From: Streptomyces sp. NBC_01016
Lineage (GTDB): Bacteria > Actinomycetota > Actinomycetes > Streptomycetales > Streptomycetaceae
Length of the DNA: 64,000 nucleotides
Direction: 5' to 3'
NCBI RefSeq assembly: GCF_026341035.1
Contig: NZ_JAPEOQ010000001.1
Span: forward strand, 4,526,001-4,590,000
A program made the position numbers and the translations under genes. The notes beneath the pieces are model-generated. The model saw only the letters and a list, made by a program, of their open reading frames with translations. It was not told the DNA's origin and searched no databases. Every line of letters starts with the position of its first letter. The first letter of the stretch is position 1. Below are positions 24,784-32,461 of this stretch, piece after piece.

Positions 24784-25683
24784 ATGAGTGATGACGACGC
24801 AGTCGACCGGGCGACCGAGACGTTCGTGGCCCACCGCAATCTGCTCTTCACCGTCGCGTACGAGATGCTCGGCTCAGCGGCCGACGCGGAGGACGTCCTG
24901 CAGGAGACCTGGCTCCGGTGGGTCGAGGTCGACCTCGACCAAGTACGCGACCAGCGTGCGTACTTGGTGCGGATCACGACCCGTCAGGCGCTCAACCGGC
25001 TGCGCACGATGTCACGGCGCAAGGAGTCGTACGTGGGCCCGTGGCTGCCGGAGCCGCTGCTGACCACACCGGACGTGGCCCAGGACGTCGAACTCGCCGA
25101 GAGTGTGTCGATGGCGGTGATGCTGGTCCTGGAGACGTTGTCGCCGACCGAGCGCGTCGTCTTCGTGCTGCGCGAGGTCTTCGACGTCGGATACGACGAC
25201 GTCGCGGCGGCGGTGGGCAAGACCCCGGCGGCCGTCCGCCAGATCGCGCACCGGGCCCGCCGTCATGTGGACGCCCGGCGGCCGCGCGCCGTGGTGTCCC
25301 AGCGCAGGGCGCGGGCTGCCGTGGATTCGTTCCTGCGGGCGCTGGAGGGCGGGGACCTTCAGGGCCTGCTCGATGTGCTCGCGCCCGATGTCGTCTACAT
25401 GGGCGACGGCGGCGGCGTGAAGCACGCCGCGCTGCGGCCGATCGTCGGCGCCGACAAGGTGGCCCGGCTCCTGGCCGGCGGCCTCGGCAGGAACACGATC
25501 CCGGTCGCGTTCGGTCCGGCGACGGTCAACGGCGGGGCGGGGCTGACGATCCACCTGGACGGCGAACTGGACAGCGTCGTCGCGGTCCACGTCGAGGCCG
25601 ACCGCATCACCGGCATCTACGTCGTCCGCAACCCCGAGAAGCTGTCCCGCACCGCGTCCGAGACCCCGCTCACCCTGCGATGA
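24784..25683 (+). CDS. sigJ: ECF41 family RNA polymerase sigma factor (SigJ-like)
   Basis: 299 residues. Sigma2 is at about 12-78 (AADAEDVLQETWLRW), the ECF41 linker motif YVGPWLPEPL at 83-92, and sigma4 at about 108-165 (LSPTERVVFVLREVFDVGYD). The C-terminal SnoaL-like extension covers about 175-299, with the two hallmark ECF41 motifs DGGG near 205 and NPEKL at 283-287. In this family the extension replaces an anti-sigma factor and tunes activity. No anti-sigma gene is adjacent. The gene shares an operon with the NDH-2-like oxidoreductase under the predicted promoter at 23474-23500. Confidence 0.93.
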   Translation: MSDDDAVDRATETFVAHRNLLFTVAYEMLGSAADAEDVLQETWLRWVEVDLDQVRDQRAYLVRITTRQALNRLRTMSRRKESYVGPWLPEPLLTTPDVAQDVELAESVSMAVMLVLETLSPTERVVFVLREVFDVGYDDVAAAVGKTPAAVRQIAHRARRHVDARRPRAVVSQRRARAAVDSFLRALEGGDLQGLLDVLAPDVVYMGDGGGVKHAALRPIVGADKVARLLAGGLGRNTIPVAFGPATVNGGAGLTIHLDGELDSVVAVHVEADRITGIYVVRNPEKLSRTASETPLTLR

Positions 25684-25767
25684 ACGCTCCAGGCGTGAGG
25701 CGTGCGCGGCGGGCTTTCTGCTTGAAAGCCCCTCAATTCGTGCCGACTTCAGAGAAAGATCAGTGAC

Positions 25768-26106
25768 ATGGAGATCCTTCGGAATGTGTTCCTCGTCTTC
25801 CACCTCTTCGGGTTCGCCGCGCTCCTGGGCGGCATCTTCTTCCAACTGCGCGGAAAGGACCCGGTGGCCGGCGGCTACATGCTGAGCAGCGCGGTCGTCC
25901 AGCTGGTCACCGGGGTGGGGCTCATATGGACCCGAAGATCCCTCGACCTGCCGGTGGTCGACGCGAAGATGGGGGTGAAGCTGGCCCTGGACGTCCTGGT
26001 GGCGGCGATCGCGCTGGCCGGTATGCGCAACAAGCGACCGTGGGCCTTCTACGCCGTGGGGTCGTTCACGGCGGCCGCGGCGGTCGTGGCCGTCGCGTGG
26101 ACGTAG
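25768..26106 (+). CDS. small integral membrane protein
   Basis: 112 residues with four predicted membrane helices (VFLVFHLFGFAALLGGIFF, AVVQLVTGVGLIW, ALDVLVAAIALAGM, FTAAAAVVAVAWT). It looks like a conserved actinomycete membrane protein without known function. An 84-bp gap separates it from the ECF41 gene, so it may be part of that operon or independent. AGAGAAAGATCAGTGAC before the ATG gives a weak ribosome site. Confidence 0.75.
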   Translation: MEILRNVFLVFHLFGFAALLGGIFFQLRGKDPVAGGYMLSSAVVQLVTGVGLIWTRRSLDLPVVDAKMGVKLALDVLVAAIALAGMRNKRPWAFYAVGSFTAAAAVVAVAWT

Positions 26107-26121
26107 CCGATGGGCCGGTGT

Positions 26122-26856
26122 CTAACCCTGCGCCGTCGGCCGGACCACGATGTCGCCGACGTCGACGTTGGCCGGCTGCTCGACGGCGAAGGCGATGGCC
26201 TGCGCGATGGACTCCGGCGGGATGCCGATGTCGCCCATGGACGCGGCGAGCCGGTCCTTCACCTCCGGCGCGATGTGGTCGGTGAACTCCGTGCGGGTCA
26301 TGCCCGGTGAGACGACCGTGACCCGCAGGCTGTCACCTGCCTCCTGGCGCAGGCCTTCGGAGAGGGTGCGCACGGCGTTCTTCGTGGCCGCGTACACCGC
26401 CTGTGTCGGGACGATCCGCAGTCCGGCGGTGGAGACGACGTTGACGAAGTGTCCCGAGCCCTGCTCCCGGAAGACCGGCAGCGCGGCCGCGATCCCGTAC
26501 AGGACGCCCTTGAAGTTGACGTCGATCATGTTCTCCCAGTCCTCGACGCGCAGGTCGTCCAGTGGGGAGATCGGTCCGATCCCGGCGTTGCTCACGAGTG
26601 CGTCGAGCCTGCCGAAGCGGCTGCGCGCCAACGCGACGAGTGACGCGAGGTCTTGGCGGACCGTCACATCGGTGCGGATCCAGGCGACTTGGCCGCCTGA
26701 CTTCTCGATGCGGCCCGCCAGGTCCTCCAGGCGCTCGGTGCGGCGCGCCCCGAGGACGACCTTCGCGCCGCGTTCCGCGAGCAGCAGGGCCGTGGCCTCG
26801 CCGATGCCGCTGCCGGCGCCCGTGATCGCCACGACTTTGCCTTCGATTCCAGGCAT
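26122..26856 (-). CDS. short-chain dehydrogenase/reductase
   Basis: 244 residues from the ATG at 26856 (GGAAGGA 7 nt upstream). A classical SDR: cofactor loop TGAGSGIGEA (about 12-21), SNAGIGPISP near 88, catalytic Ser in NVVSTAG, and the YAATKNAV active-site Tyr-x3-Lys near 156-160. An Arg in GARRTERL after the second strand suggests NADP(H). It is divergent from a TetR gene, with two strong palindromes between them, so it is almost certainly under that repressor. Substrate unknown. Confidence 0.92.
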   Translation of the reverse strand: MPGIEGKVVAITGAGSGIGEATALLLAERGAKVVLGARRTERLEDLAGRIEKSGGQVAWIRTDVTVRQDLASLVALARSRFGRLDALVSNAGIGPISPLDDLRVEDWENMIDVNFKGVLYGIAAALPVFREQGSGHFVNVVSTAGLRIVPTQAVYAATKNAVRTLSEGLRQEAGDSLRVTVVSPGMTRTEFTDHIAPEVKDRLAASMGDIGIPPESIAQAIAFAVEQPANVDVGDIVVRPTAQG

Positions 26857-26913
26857 GGGTGGTCCTTCCCAGGGGAGTGGGTGTGGGCAGGCCGGAGCCG
26901 TGCCCCAAAGCGA

Positions 26914-26972
26914 AAGTGGGGGACTCCCCACTTAGGCTGATGGTGAGACCGTAAGTGGGGTAGCCTCCACTT
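26914..26972. promoter_or_regulatory. twin TetR operators AAGTGGGG-N4-CCCCACTT
   Basis: Site 1 (26914-26933) is AAGTGGGG, GACT, CCCCACTT, a perfect 8-bp-arm palindrome. Site 2 (26953-26972) is AAGTGGGG, TAGC, CTCCACTT with one arm mismatch. Centres are 39 bp apart, close to four helical turns, so two dimers would bind the same DNA face. Both lie between the divergent SDR and TetR genes. A third partial half (AAGTGGG) follows at about 26976. Confidence 0.85.
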
Positions 26973-26999
26973 AGCAAGTGGGCACGAAGGGAACCGGTG

Positions 27000-27572
27000 A
27001 TGGACCGAGCCGCGGAGCGGCCGCTCAGGGCGGACGCGCGACGCAACAGGGAGAAGATCCTGGCCGCCGCGGTGCGCGTGTTCACCGAGGACGGCCTCGA
27101 CGCGCGCCTCGAACACATCGCCAAGGTCGCGGGCGTCGGCAGCGCGACGCTGTACCGCAACTTCCCGACCCGCGAGGCCCTCATCGAAGCGGCCTACCGC
27201 AACGAGGTGGCCCAGGTCTGCGAGGCCGCCACCGAGCTGCTCGCGGCGCACCCGCCGTTCGGGGCCCTGCGCGCATGGACCCGCCGCTTCATGGACTACG
27301 CGAGCGCCAAGTACGGCATGGCCGACGCCCTGCGCGCCATGGCCGCCGAGGGCGGAAATCCTTACGGGCACAGCCGGGACATGATCGAGGCGTCCATCGC
27401 CGAGCTGATGGACGCCTGCAGGCGCGCCGGGGCCATCCGCTCCGACATCCCCACGGGTGACATCTTCGCCGCCCTCGCCGGGATCGCCCTCACCTCCGCC
27501 GGGCCCGAACAGCGCGCTCAGGCGGAGCGGCTCCTCGACCTCACCCTGGACGGGCTGAGGCGCACGGACTGA
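27000..27572 (+). CDS. TetR family transcriptional regulator
   Basis: 190 residues from the ATG at 27000; a GTG immediately before it is also possible. The N-terminal HTH covers about 10-55 (NREKILAAAVRVFTEDG, IAKVAGVGSATLYRNFPTRE). The C-terminal half matches the AcrR/SbtR-type domain often seen in Streptomyces (FMDYASAKYGMADALRAMAA). Divergent from the SDR gene with twin operators in between; it should repress both genes until an inducer binds. Confidence 0.92.
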   Translation: MDRAAERPLRADARRNREKILAAAVRVFTEDGLDARLEHIAKVAGVGSATLYRNFPTREALIEAAYRNEVAQVCEAATELLAAHPPFGALRAWTRRFMDYASAKYGMADALRAMAAEGGNPYGHSRDMIEASIAELMDACRRAGAIRSDIPTGDIFAALAGIALTSAGPEQRAQAERLLDLTLDGLRRTD

Positions 27573-27576
27573 GCGC

Positions 27577-28350
27577 TCAGGCGCGCAGTCCGGGGTGGGC
27601 GCGGGGCCTGCTGGGCGGGGGCAACTCCCCGGTTTCCACGAAGAGTTCGGGGCGCTCGGCCTGGATGGTGCCGATGTCGTCGAACACGCCCTGAAGGTGT
27701 CCGCGCAGCGCCTGCTCGGCCCGCGCCGCGTCCCGCAGTTCCAGGGCGTCGACCACTGCCCGGTGCTCGTCGATGAGGTGCTCGATGCGGCGCGGCAGCG
27801 GCAGGCTCAGCCGGCGGGCGCGGTCGAGGTGGGCCTTGGCCGTGGTGACCGTGCGCCACAGTGTGCGGTGGCCGCTGGCCTCCATCAGTCGGCGGTGGAA
27901 CGCCTCGTCCTGCTCGAAGAACAGATCGTCGTCCGCCGCCTCGAACGCGGCGCGCTGCGCGTCGAGGTTCGCGCGCAGCGCCGCGATGTCCTCGTCGTCG
28001 GCCCGTTTCACCGCCTCGCGCAGCGCGGCCAGTTCGAGCGCCTCGCGCATGAACTGCGCTTCGAGGACGGCGTCGACGCTGATCCGTGAGACGAACGTAC
28101 CGAGCTTCGGGAAGATGTCGACCAGCGACTCCTCGCCGAGCAGGATCAGCGCCTCGCGCACCGGGGTGCGGCTGACGTCGAGCTCCGCGGCGAGTTCGTT
28201 CTCCGACAGCGGGGCGCCCGGCGGCAGTTCGAGAGACGTGATGCGCGAGCGCAGCAGCGCGTGCACACGTACCCGGTTGGACTCCTTGGGTGTCACGGCC
28301 TCCACCGTGCGCCGTGTCGCCCTGTCGCTTCGTCGCTGCTCGTCCCGCAT
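27577..28350 (-). CDS. GntR/FadR family regulator (FCD domain)
   Basis: 257 residues. The winged HTH is at about 25-90 (LPPGAPLSENELAAELDVSR, TPVREALILLGEESLVDIFP), and the FCD all-helical effector domain at about 100-235, with its Asp/His metal or acid contacts in EAFHRRLMEASGH and a later HLIDEHRAVVDALE. FCD regulators sense organic or sugar acids. It is divergent from the MFS-dehydrogenase-ManD operon with a 25-bp perfect palindrome between them. It ends 4 bp after the convergent TetR gene. Confidence 0.93.
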   Translation of the reverse strand: MRDEQRRSDRATRRTVEAVTPKESNRVRVHALLRSRITSLELPPGAPLSENELAAELDVSRTPVREALILLGEESLVDIFPKLGTFVSRISVDAVLEAQFMREALELAALREAVKRADDEDIAALRANLDAQRAAFEAADDDLFFEQDEAFHRRLMEASGHRTLWRTVTTAKAHLDRARRLSLPLPRRIEHLIDEHRAVVDALELRDAARAEQALRGHLQGVFDDIGTIQAERPELFVETGELPPPSRPRAHPGLRA

Positions 28351-28382
28351 GCCGTCACCCTCTCACCTCAGCTGCGGAAATT

Positions 28383-28407
28383 CTTACATACAAGGCTTGT
28401 ATGTAAG
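28383..28407. promoter_or_regulatory. 25-bp perfect palindrome, GntR operator
   Basis: Arms CTTACATACAAG (28383-28394) and CTTGTATGTAAG (28396-28407) are exact reverse complements around one central G. The site lies 33 bp before the GntR start and 48 bp before the MFS start, so one bound dimer could control both directions. AT-rich against a GC-rich background. Confidence 0.85.
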
Positions 28408-28454
28408 CGGTCGCCCAGGTAGAAAATGACGAGCCCGCTTCCGACCGGAGGTCA

Positions 28455-29813
28455 ATGATGACCAGCCACCCCGTCACCGACACCGAGGTGACGACGCCGT
28501 CCGGCACGACCCCGCCGCCCCGGCCCCGCGGCCGCGGCAAGAACGTCCGCTGGGGCATCGCCGTGCTCTGTTTCGGCGGCCTCGCGGTCAACTACCTCGA
28601 CCGCTCCACGCTCAGCGTCGCGCTGCCCACCATGTCCAAGGACCTGCACATAGGCCCCGAGACCCAGGGCTTCGTCCTCAGCGCGTTCTTCCTGACGTAC
28701 GCGATCTGCCAGCTGCCCGCCGGCGCGCTTCTCGACAAGTACGGCGTGAAGCGGGTCTTCGCGCTCGGCGCGATCTGGTGGTCGGTGGCCACCATCGGCA
28801 TGGGCCTGGTGCGCGGGGTCGGCTCGCTCGTCGGGGCGCGGATGCTGCTCGGCGCGGGCGAGGCCGCCGGCTACCCGGCGCCCGCGAAGGCCGTCTCGCG
28901 CTGGTTCCCGCGGCACGAGCGCACCCTCGCCAACAGCGTGTGGGACAACGGCGCCCGCGTCGGCACCGCCATCGCCCTGCCGCTCGTCACGATGCTGGTC
29001 TCCGTCTTCCACTGGCGGGTCGCCTTCGTCGCCTGCGGACTGCTCGGCTTCCTGTGGATCATCGGCTGGTGGCGGCTGTACCACGAGCCCGCCGACCACC
29101 CGAAGCTCACCGCCGAGGAGCGCGAGTACATCGAGGCCGGCGGCGCCCGCATCGAGGAGACACCGGCCGAGAAGGACGACGCGCCCAAGGTGCGCTGGCG
29201 TGACCTGTTCCGGTACCGGACGGTCTGGGGCATGATGCTCGGCTTCTTCTGCCTCAACTACGTCATCTACTTTTTCATCACCTGGTTCCCCAGCTACCTC
29301 GTCGACGAGCGCGGCTTCGACCTCCTCTCGCTCGGCTTCTTCGGAACCGTCCCCGGCCTCGTCGCCATCGTGGGCTCGCTGCTCGGCGGCTACACGGCCG
29401 ACCGGCTGCTGCGCAAGGGCTGGTCCACCACCAAGGTCCGCAAGACCTGCCTGATCTCCGGCACCCTGTGCTCGTCCGTCATCGCGCTCGCCGTCGTCGT
29501 GCCGACCGCGTCCGGCGCGCTCGCGCTGCTCTCCCTCAGCTACGCCTCGCTGACCTTCGCCACCGCGTCCGTGGCCTCGCTGCCCGCCGATGTCGCGCCC
29601 ACCGCGGGCCATGTCGCCTCCCTCGCCGGCATCCAGAACTTCGCCTCGAACGTCGCGGGCGCCCTCGGCCCGATCGTCACCGGCTTCCTGCTGGCGTCCT
29701 CCGGCGGCTCGTACCTGGTGCCGCTGCTCGTCTCCGGCGCCCTGTCCATCGTCGGCGCGCTGACCTACGCGTTCGTCATCAAGCGCGTCGAACCGCTGCC
29801 GGTGCGGGCCTGA
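28455..29813 (+). CDS. MFS sugar-acid transporter (ACS family)
   Basis: 452 residues with 12 membrane helices. The opening after a Pro/Arg-rich tail, NYLDRSTLSVALPTMSKDL, and LDKYGVKRVFALGAIWWS are signatures of the anion:cation symporter branch that includes ExuT, GudP and GarP (hexuronate and aldarate carriers). GGAGG precedes two tandem ATGs (28455, 28458). First gene of the operon with the zinc dehydrogenase, mannonate-type dehydrogenase and ManD, which indicates a hexonate or hexuronate as cargo. Confidence 0.9.
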   Translation: MMTSHPVTDTEVTTPSGTTPPPRPRGRGKNVRWGIAVLCFGGLAVNYLDRSTLSVALPTMSKDLHIGPETQGFVLSAFFLTYAICQLPAGALLDKYGVKRVFALGAIWWSVATIGMGLVRGVGSLVGARMLLGAGEAAGYPAPAKAVSRWFPRHERTLANSVWDNGARVGTAIALPLVTMLVSVFHWRVAFVACGLLGFLWIIGWWRLYHEPADHPKLTAEEREYIEAGGARIEETPAEKDDAPKVRWRDLFRYRTVWGMMLGFFCLNYVIYFFITWFPSYLVDERGFDLLSLGFFGTVPGLVAIVGSLLGGYTADRLLRKGWSTTKVRKTCLISGTLCSSVIALAVVVPTASGALALLSLSYASLTFATASVASLPADVAPTAGHVASLAGIQNFASNVAGALGPIVTGFLLASSGGSYLVPLLVSGALSIVGALTYAFVIKRVEPLPVRA

Positions 29814-29855
29814 GACCGCCTGCAAGACTTTTCGTACGAGAGAAGGGAGCGCCCC

Positions 29856-30914
29856 GTGACCACCACCACGCACCGCGCCGCCGTGCTGCACGGACCCAAG
29901 GACCTGCGCGTAGAGGACCGTCCGGTGCCCGAGCCGGGCGACGGTGAGGTGCTCGTCGCCGTCCGCGCCGTCGGCCTGTGCGGCTCCGATCTGCACTACT
30001 ACGAGCACGGTGAGAACGGGCCCAACGTGTTGCGCCAGCCGACCGTCCTCGGCCACGAACCCGCCGGGTTCGTCGTCGGCCACGGCGCGGGCACGGACGA
30101 CCTTCCGCAGGGCACGCCCGTCGCCATCGAGCCGGCCCACCCCTGCGGGCGCTGTGCCCTGTGCCGGGCCGGGCGCTACAACCTGTGCCCGAAGGGCACC
30201 TGCTTCGGCTCGCCGCCCACGAACGGCGCGCTGACCGAACTCATCGCCGTACCAAGGGACTTCGTGCACCAGCTGCCCGAGGGCATGGACGTGAAGCTGG
30301 GCGCGCTCGTCGAACCCCTCGCGGTTGCCGTGCACGCCGTGCGCCGCGCCGCCGTTGCGCCCGGCGAACGCATCCTGGTCACCGGTGCCGGGCCGATCGG
30401 CGTGCTCGTCGCGCAGGTCGCCGCCGCGTGCGGAGCGCTGGTGACCGTGTCCGACGTGGCCCCGGCGCGGCGCGAGTTCGCGGCCCGGCTCGGCGCCGAG
30501 ACCGTCGACGCGACCGCGCTCACCCCCGACCCCGACCGGGCACACGCCCTCGCCGACCCGGACGGCTACGACACCGTCCTGGACTGCTCCGGCGTCGGCC
30601 CCGCCCTGGTCTCCGGGATCCGCGCGCTGCGCCCCGGCGGCACCGCCGTCGTCGTCGGCAACCCGAACCGCCCGGAGACCGCACTGCCGCTGGCCTGGAT
30701 GCAGCGCCAGGAGATGTCCCTGCTCACCTCCTTCCGGTACGCCGCCGGGGACTTCGCGGCAGCGGTGCGCCTCGCCGGCTCCGGTCGCGTACGCCTCGAC
30801 GAGCTGGTCACCGCCGAGTTTCCGCTGGAGCGGGCCGACGAGGCGCTGCACACCGCGCTCACCGACCGCACCCAGATGAAGGTGCTCGTCACGCCCGGCG
30901 AGGTGGAAGCGTGA
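29856..30914 (+). CDS. zinc-dependent polyol/hexonate dehydrogenase
   Basis: 352 residues of the medium-chain dehydrogenase family. Catalytic zinc site: Cys in VGLCGSDLHYYEHG and the His-Glu pair GHEPAG. Structural zinc: the four-Cys lobe CGRCALCRAGRYNLC. The NAD loop is VTGAGPIGVLVAQ. The sequence is of the sorbitol/L-idonate/L-gulonate 5-dehydrogenase (RspB-like) type. Next to ManD and a mannonate-type dehydrogenase it most likely oxidises L-gulonate or L-idonate to a 5-keto acid (fructuronate in the L-gulonate case). Its stop overlaps the next start (GTGA). Confidence 0.87.
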   Translation: MTTTTHRAAVLHGPKDLRVEDRPVPEPGDGEVLVAVRAVGLCGSDLHYYEHGENGPNVLRQPTVLGHEPAGFVVGHGAGTDDLPQGTPVAIEPAHPCGRCALCRAGRYNLCPKGTCFGSPPTNGALTELIAVPRDFVHQLPEGMDVKLGALVEPLAVAVHAVRRAAVAPGERILVTGAGPIGVLVAQVAAACGALVTVSDVAPARREFAARLGAETVDATALTPDPDRAHALADPDGYDTVLDCSGVGPALVSGIRALRPGGTAVVVGNPNRPETALPLAWMQRQEMSLLTSFRYAAGDFAAAVRLAGSGRVRLDELVTAEFPLERADEALHTALTDRTQMKVLVTPGEVEA

Positions 30915-32422
30915 CCACCACCCAGCACCGCGCGGTGCCGCGCCTGAACCGGGCCGCGCTCCCGGTGGCAGGCCTCAAACTGCCGCCGCTGACACCCGAG
31001 TCCGGCATCGTCCACCTCGGCCTCGGCAACTTCCACCGCGTCCACCAGGCCGTGTACACCGCCGACGCGCTGCGGCACACCGAAGGACCGTGGGGGATCA
31101 CCGGTGTCTCCACCACGCCCGGCAACCGGCCCCGGCCGGTGATCGAGGGCATGGCCGCGCAGGACGGCCTCTACACCGTGCTCACCCTGCACCGCGACGG
31201 CGCCGTCGCCGCGAGTGTGCCCGGCGTGCACCACACGGGCCTGGTCGCCGACGGGCAGGGCGCGGACGTGGTCGCCGCCATCGGCGCGGACACCACCCGC
31301 ATCGTTTCCCTCACGGTCACGGAGAGGGGCTACACGTTCGGCGCGGACGGCCGCCTCGACCTCGACGACCCGCTCGTCCGCGCCGACCTCGCGGGCGGCA
31401 CCCCGCGCACCACGGTCGGCCTGATCGCACGCGGACTGCAACAGCGGCTCCGGACCGGCGCCCCGCCCGTGACGCTCCTCAGCTGCGACAACCTCATGGA
31501 CAACGGGGCCCGACTCCGGTCCCTGCTCGGCGAGTTCATCGCCGCGCTGCCCGCCGCCGAGCGCGAGGACCTCCAGGCGTACACCGACGCCTCCGTGTCG
31601 ACACCGAACAGCATGGTCGACCGGATCGCGCCCGCGACCACCGACGAGCACCGCGCCCTGGCCGCCCGCGCGTTCGGCGTCCGCGACACCGTGCCGGTGC
31701 CCGCGGAGCCGTACAGACTGTGGGTGATGCAGGACGACTTCCGTGCGGGGCGGCCCGCGTGGGAGCACGCGGGCGCGGTGTTCACCAAGGACGTCGGCCC
31801 GTACGAACTGATGAAGCTGCGCCTCCTCAACGGCGCGCACTCCCTGCTCGCCTACCTCGGGCTGCTGCGCGGCCACCGCTCCATCGACCAGACGGTGGGC
31901 GACGAACTCCTCGGCGGAGTCGTCGAGTTCGCGATGCGCGAGGAGATCCTGCCGACCGTCCCCGAATCGGACGGCATGCCCGGCGCGACGTACATCGACG
32001 AACTCCTCGACCGCTTCGCCAACCCGGCGCTCGGCCACCGCACCGCCCAGGTCGGCTCCGACGGCTCCCTGAAGATCCCCGTGCGCTGGGCCGGGCCCCT
32101 CACCGAGTCACTGACCGCCGGACGTGTGCCGCGCGTGCTCGCACTCGGCTTCGCCGCCTACGTACGGGTGATCACGGCCGACGACGCGTACGACGAGCGG
32201 AGCCTGGGCACCGTCCACGACGGCGCCCGAGCCCGCCTCGCCGAGCTGGCGTCCCGCGCGACCGGACCCGACGGGAAGGCCCGCCTGCTGCTCGCCGAAG
32301 GCGGTCTGCTGCCCCAAGAGGCCGCCCAACACGAGGAGTTCGCGAACACCGTCGCCGAGTTCGCACGAATTCTGGACGCGCACGGGGCCGAAGCCGCGCT
32401 GCGGGCCGCCGCCCGCGACTGA
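30911..32422 (+). CDS. mannitol dehydrogenase family; likely fructuronate reductase
   Basis: 503 residues from a GTG at 30911 overlapping the previous stop by 4 nt. The N-terminal Rossmann domain opens with SGIVHLGLGNFHRVHQAVYT, and the polyol-dehydrogenase signature TPNSMVDRIAP is near 236. The active-site region is KDVGPYELMKLRLLNGAHS, with the Lys of the KLRLLNGAHS motif. Length fits MtlK/UxuB enzymes. In this operon it should interconvert D-fructuronate and D-mannonate, feeding ManD; mannitol 2-dehydrogenase is the alternative but would leave ManD unexplained. Confidence 0.88.
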   Translation: MTTTQHRAVPRLNRAALPVAGLKLPPLTPESGIVHLGLGNFHRVHQAVYTADALRHTEGPWGITGVSTTPGNRPRPVIEGMAAQDGLYTVLTLHRDGAVAASVPGVHHTGLVADGQGADVVAAIGADTTRIVSLTVTERGYTFGADGRLDLDDPLVRADLAGGTPRTTVGLIARGLQQRLRTGAPPVTLLSCDNLMDNGARLRSLLGEFIAALPAAEREDLQAYTDASVSTPNSMVDRIAPATTDEHRALAARAFGVRDTVPVPAEPYRLWVMQDDFRAGRPAWEHAGAVFTKDVGPYELMKLRLLNGAHSLLAYLGLLRGHRSIDQTVGDELLGGVVEFAMREEILPTVPESDGMPGATYIDELLDRFANPALGHRTAQVGSDGSLKIPVRWAGPLTESLTAGRVPRVLALGFAAYVRVITADDAYDERSLGTVHDGARARLAELASRATGPDGKARLLLAEGGLLPQEAAQHEEFANTVAEFARILDAHGAEAALRAAARD

Positions 32423-32461
32423 CACACCATCCAACGACGCCTCCCGAGAGAACGGCATCGC

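Noticed and set aside
28452..30851. Long minus-strand open frame of 799 codons
   Set aside because: Antisense to the MFS and zinc dehydrogenase genes, whose conserved motifs are unmistakable; no start context or domain.
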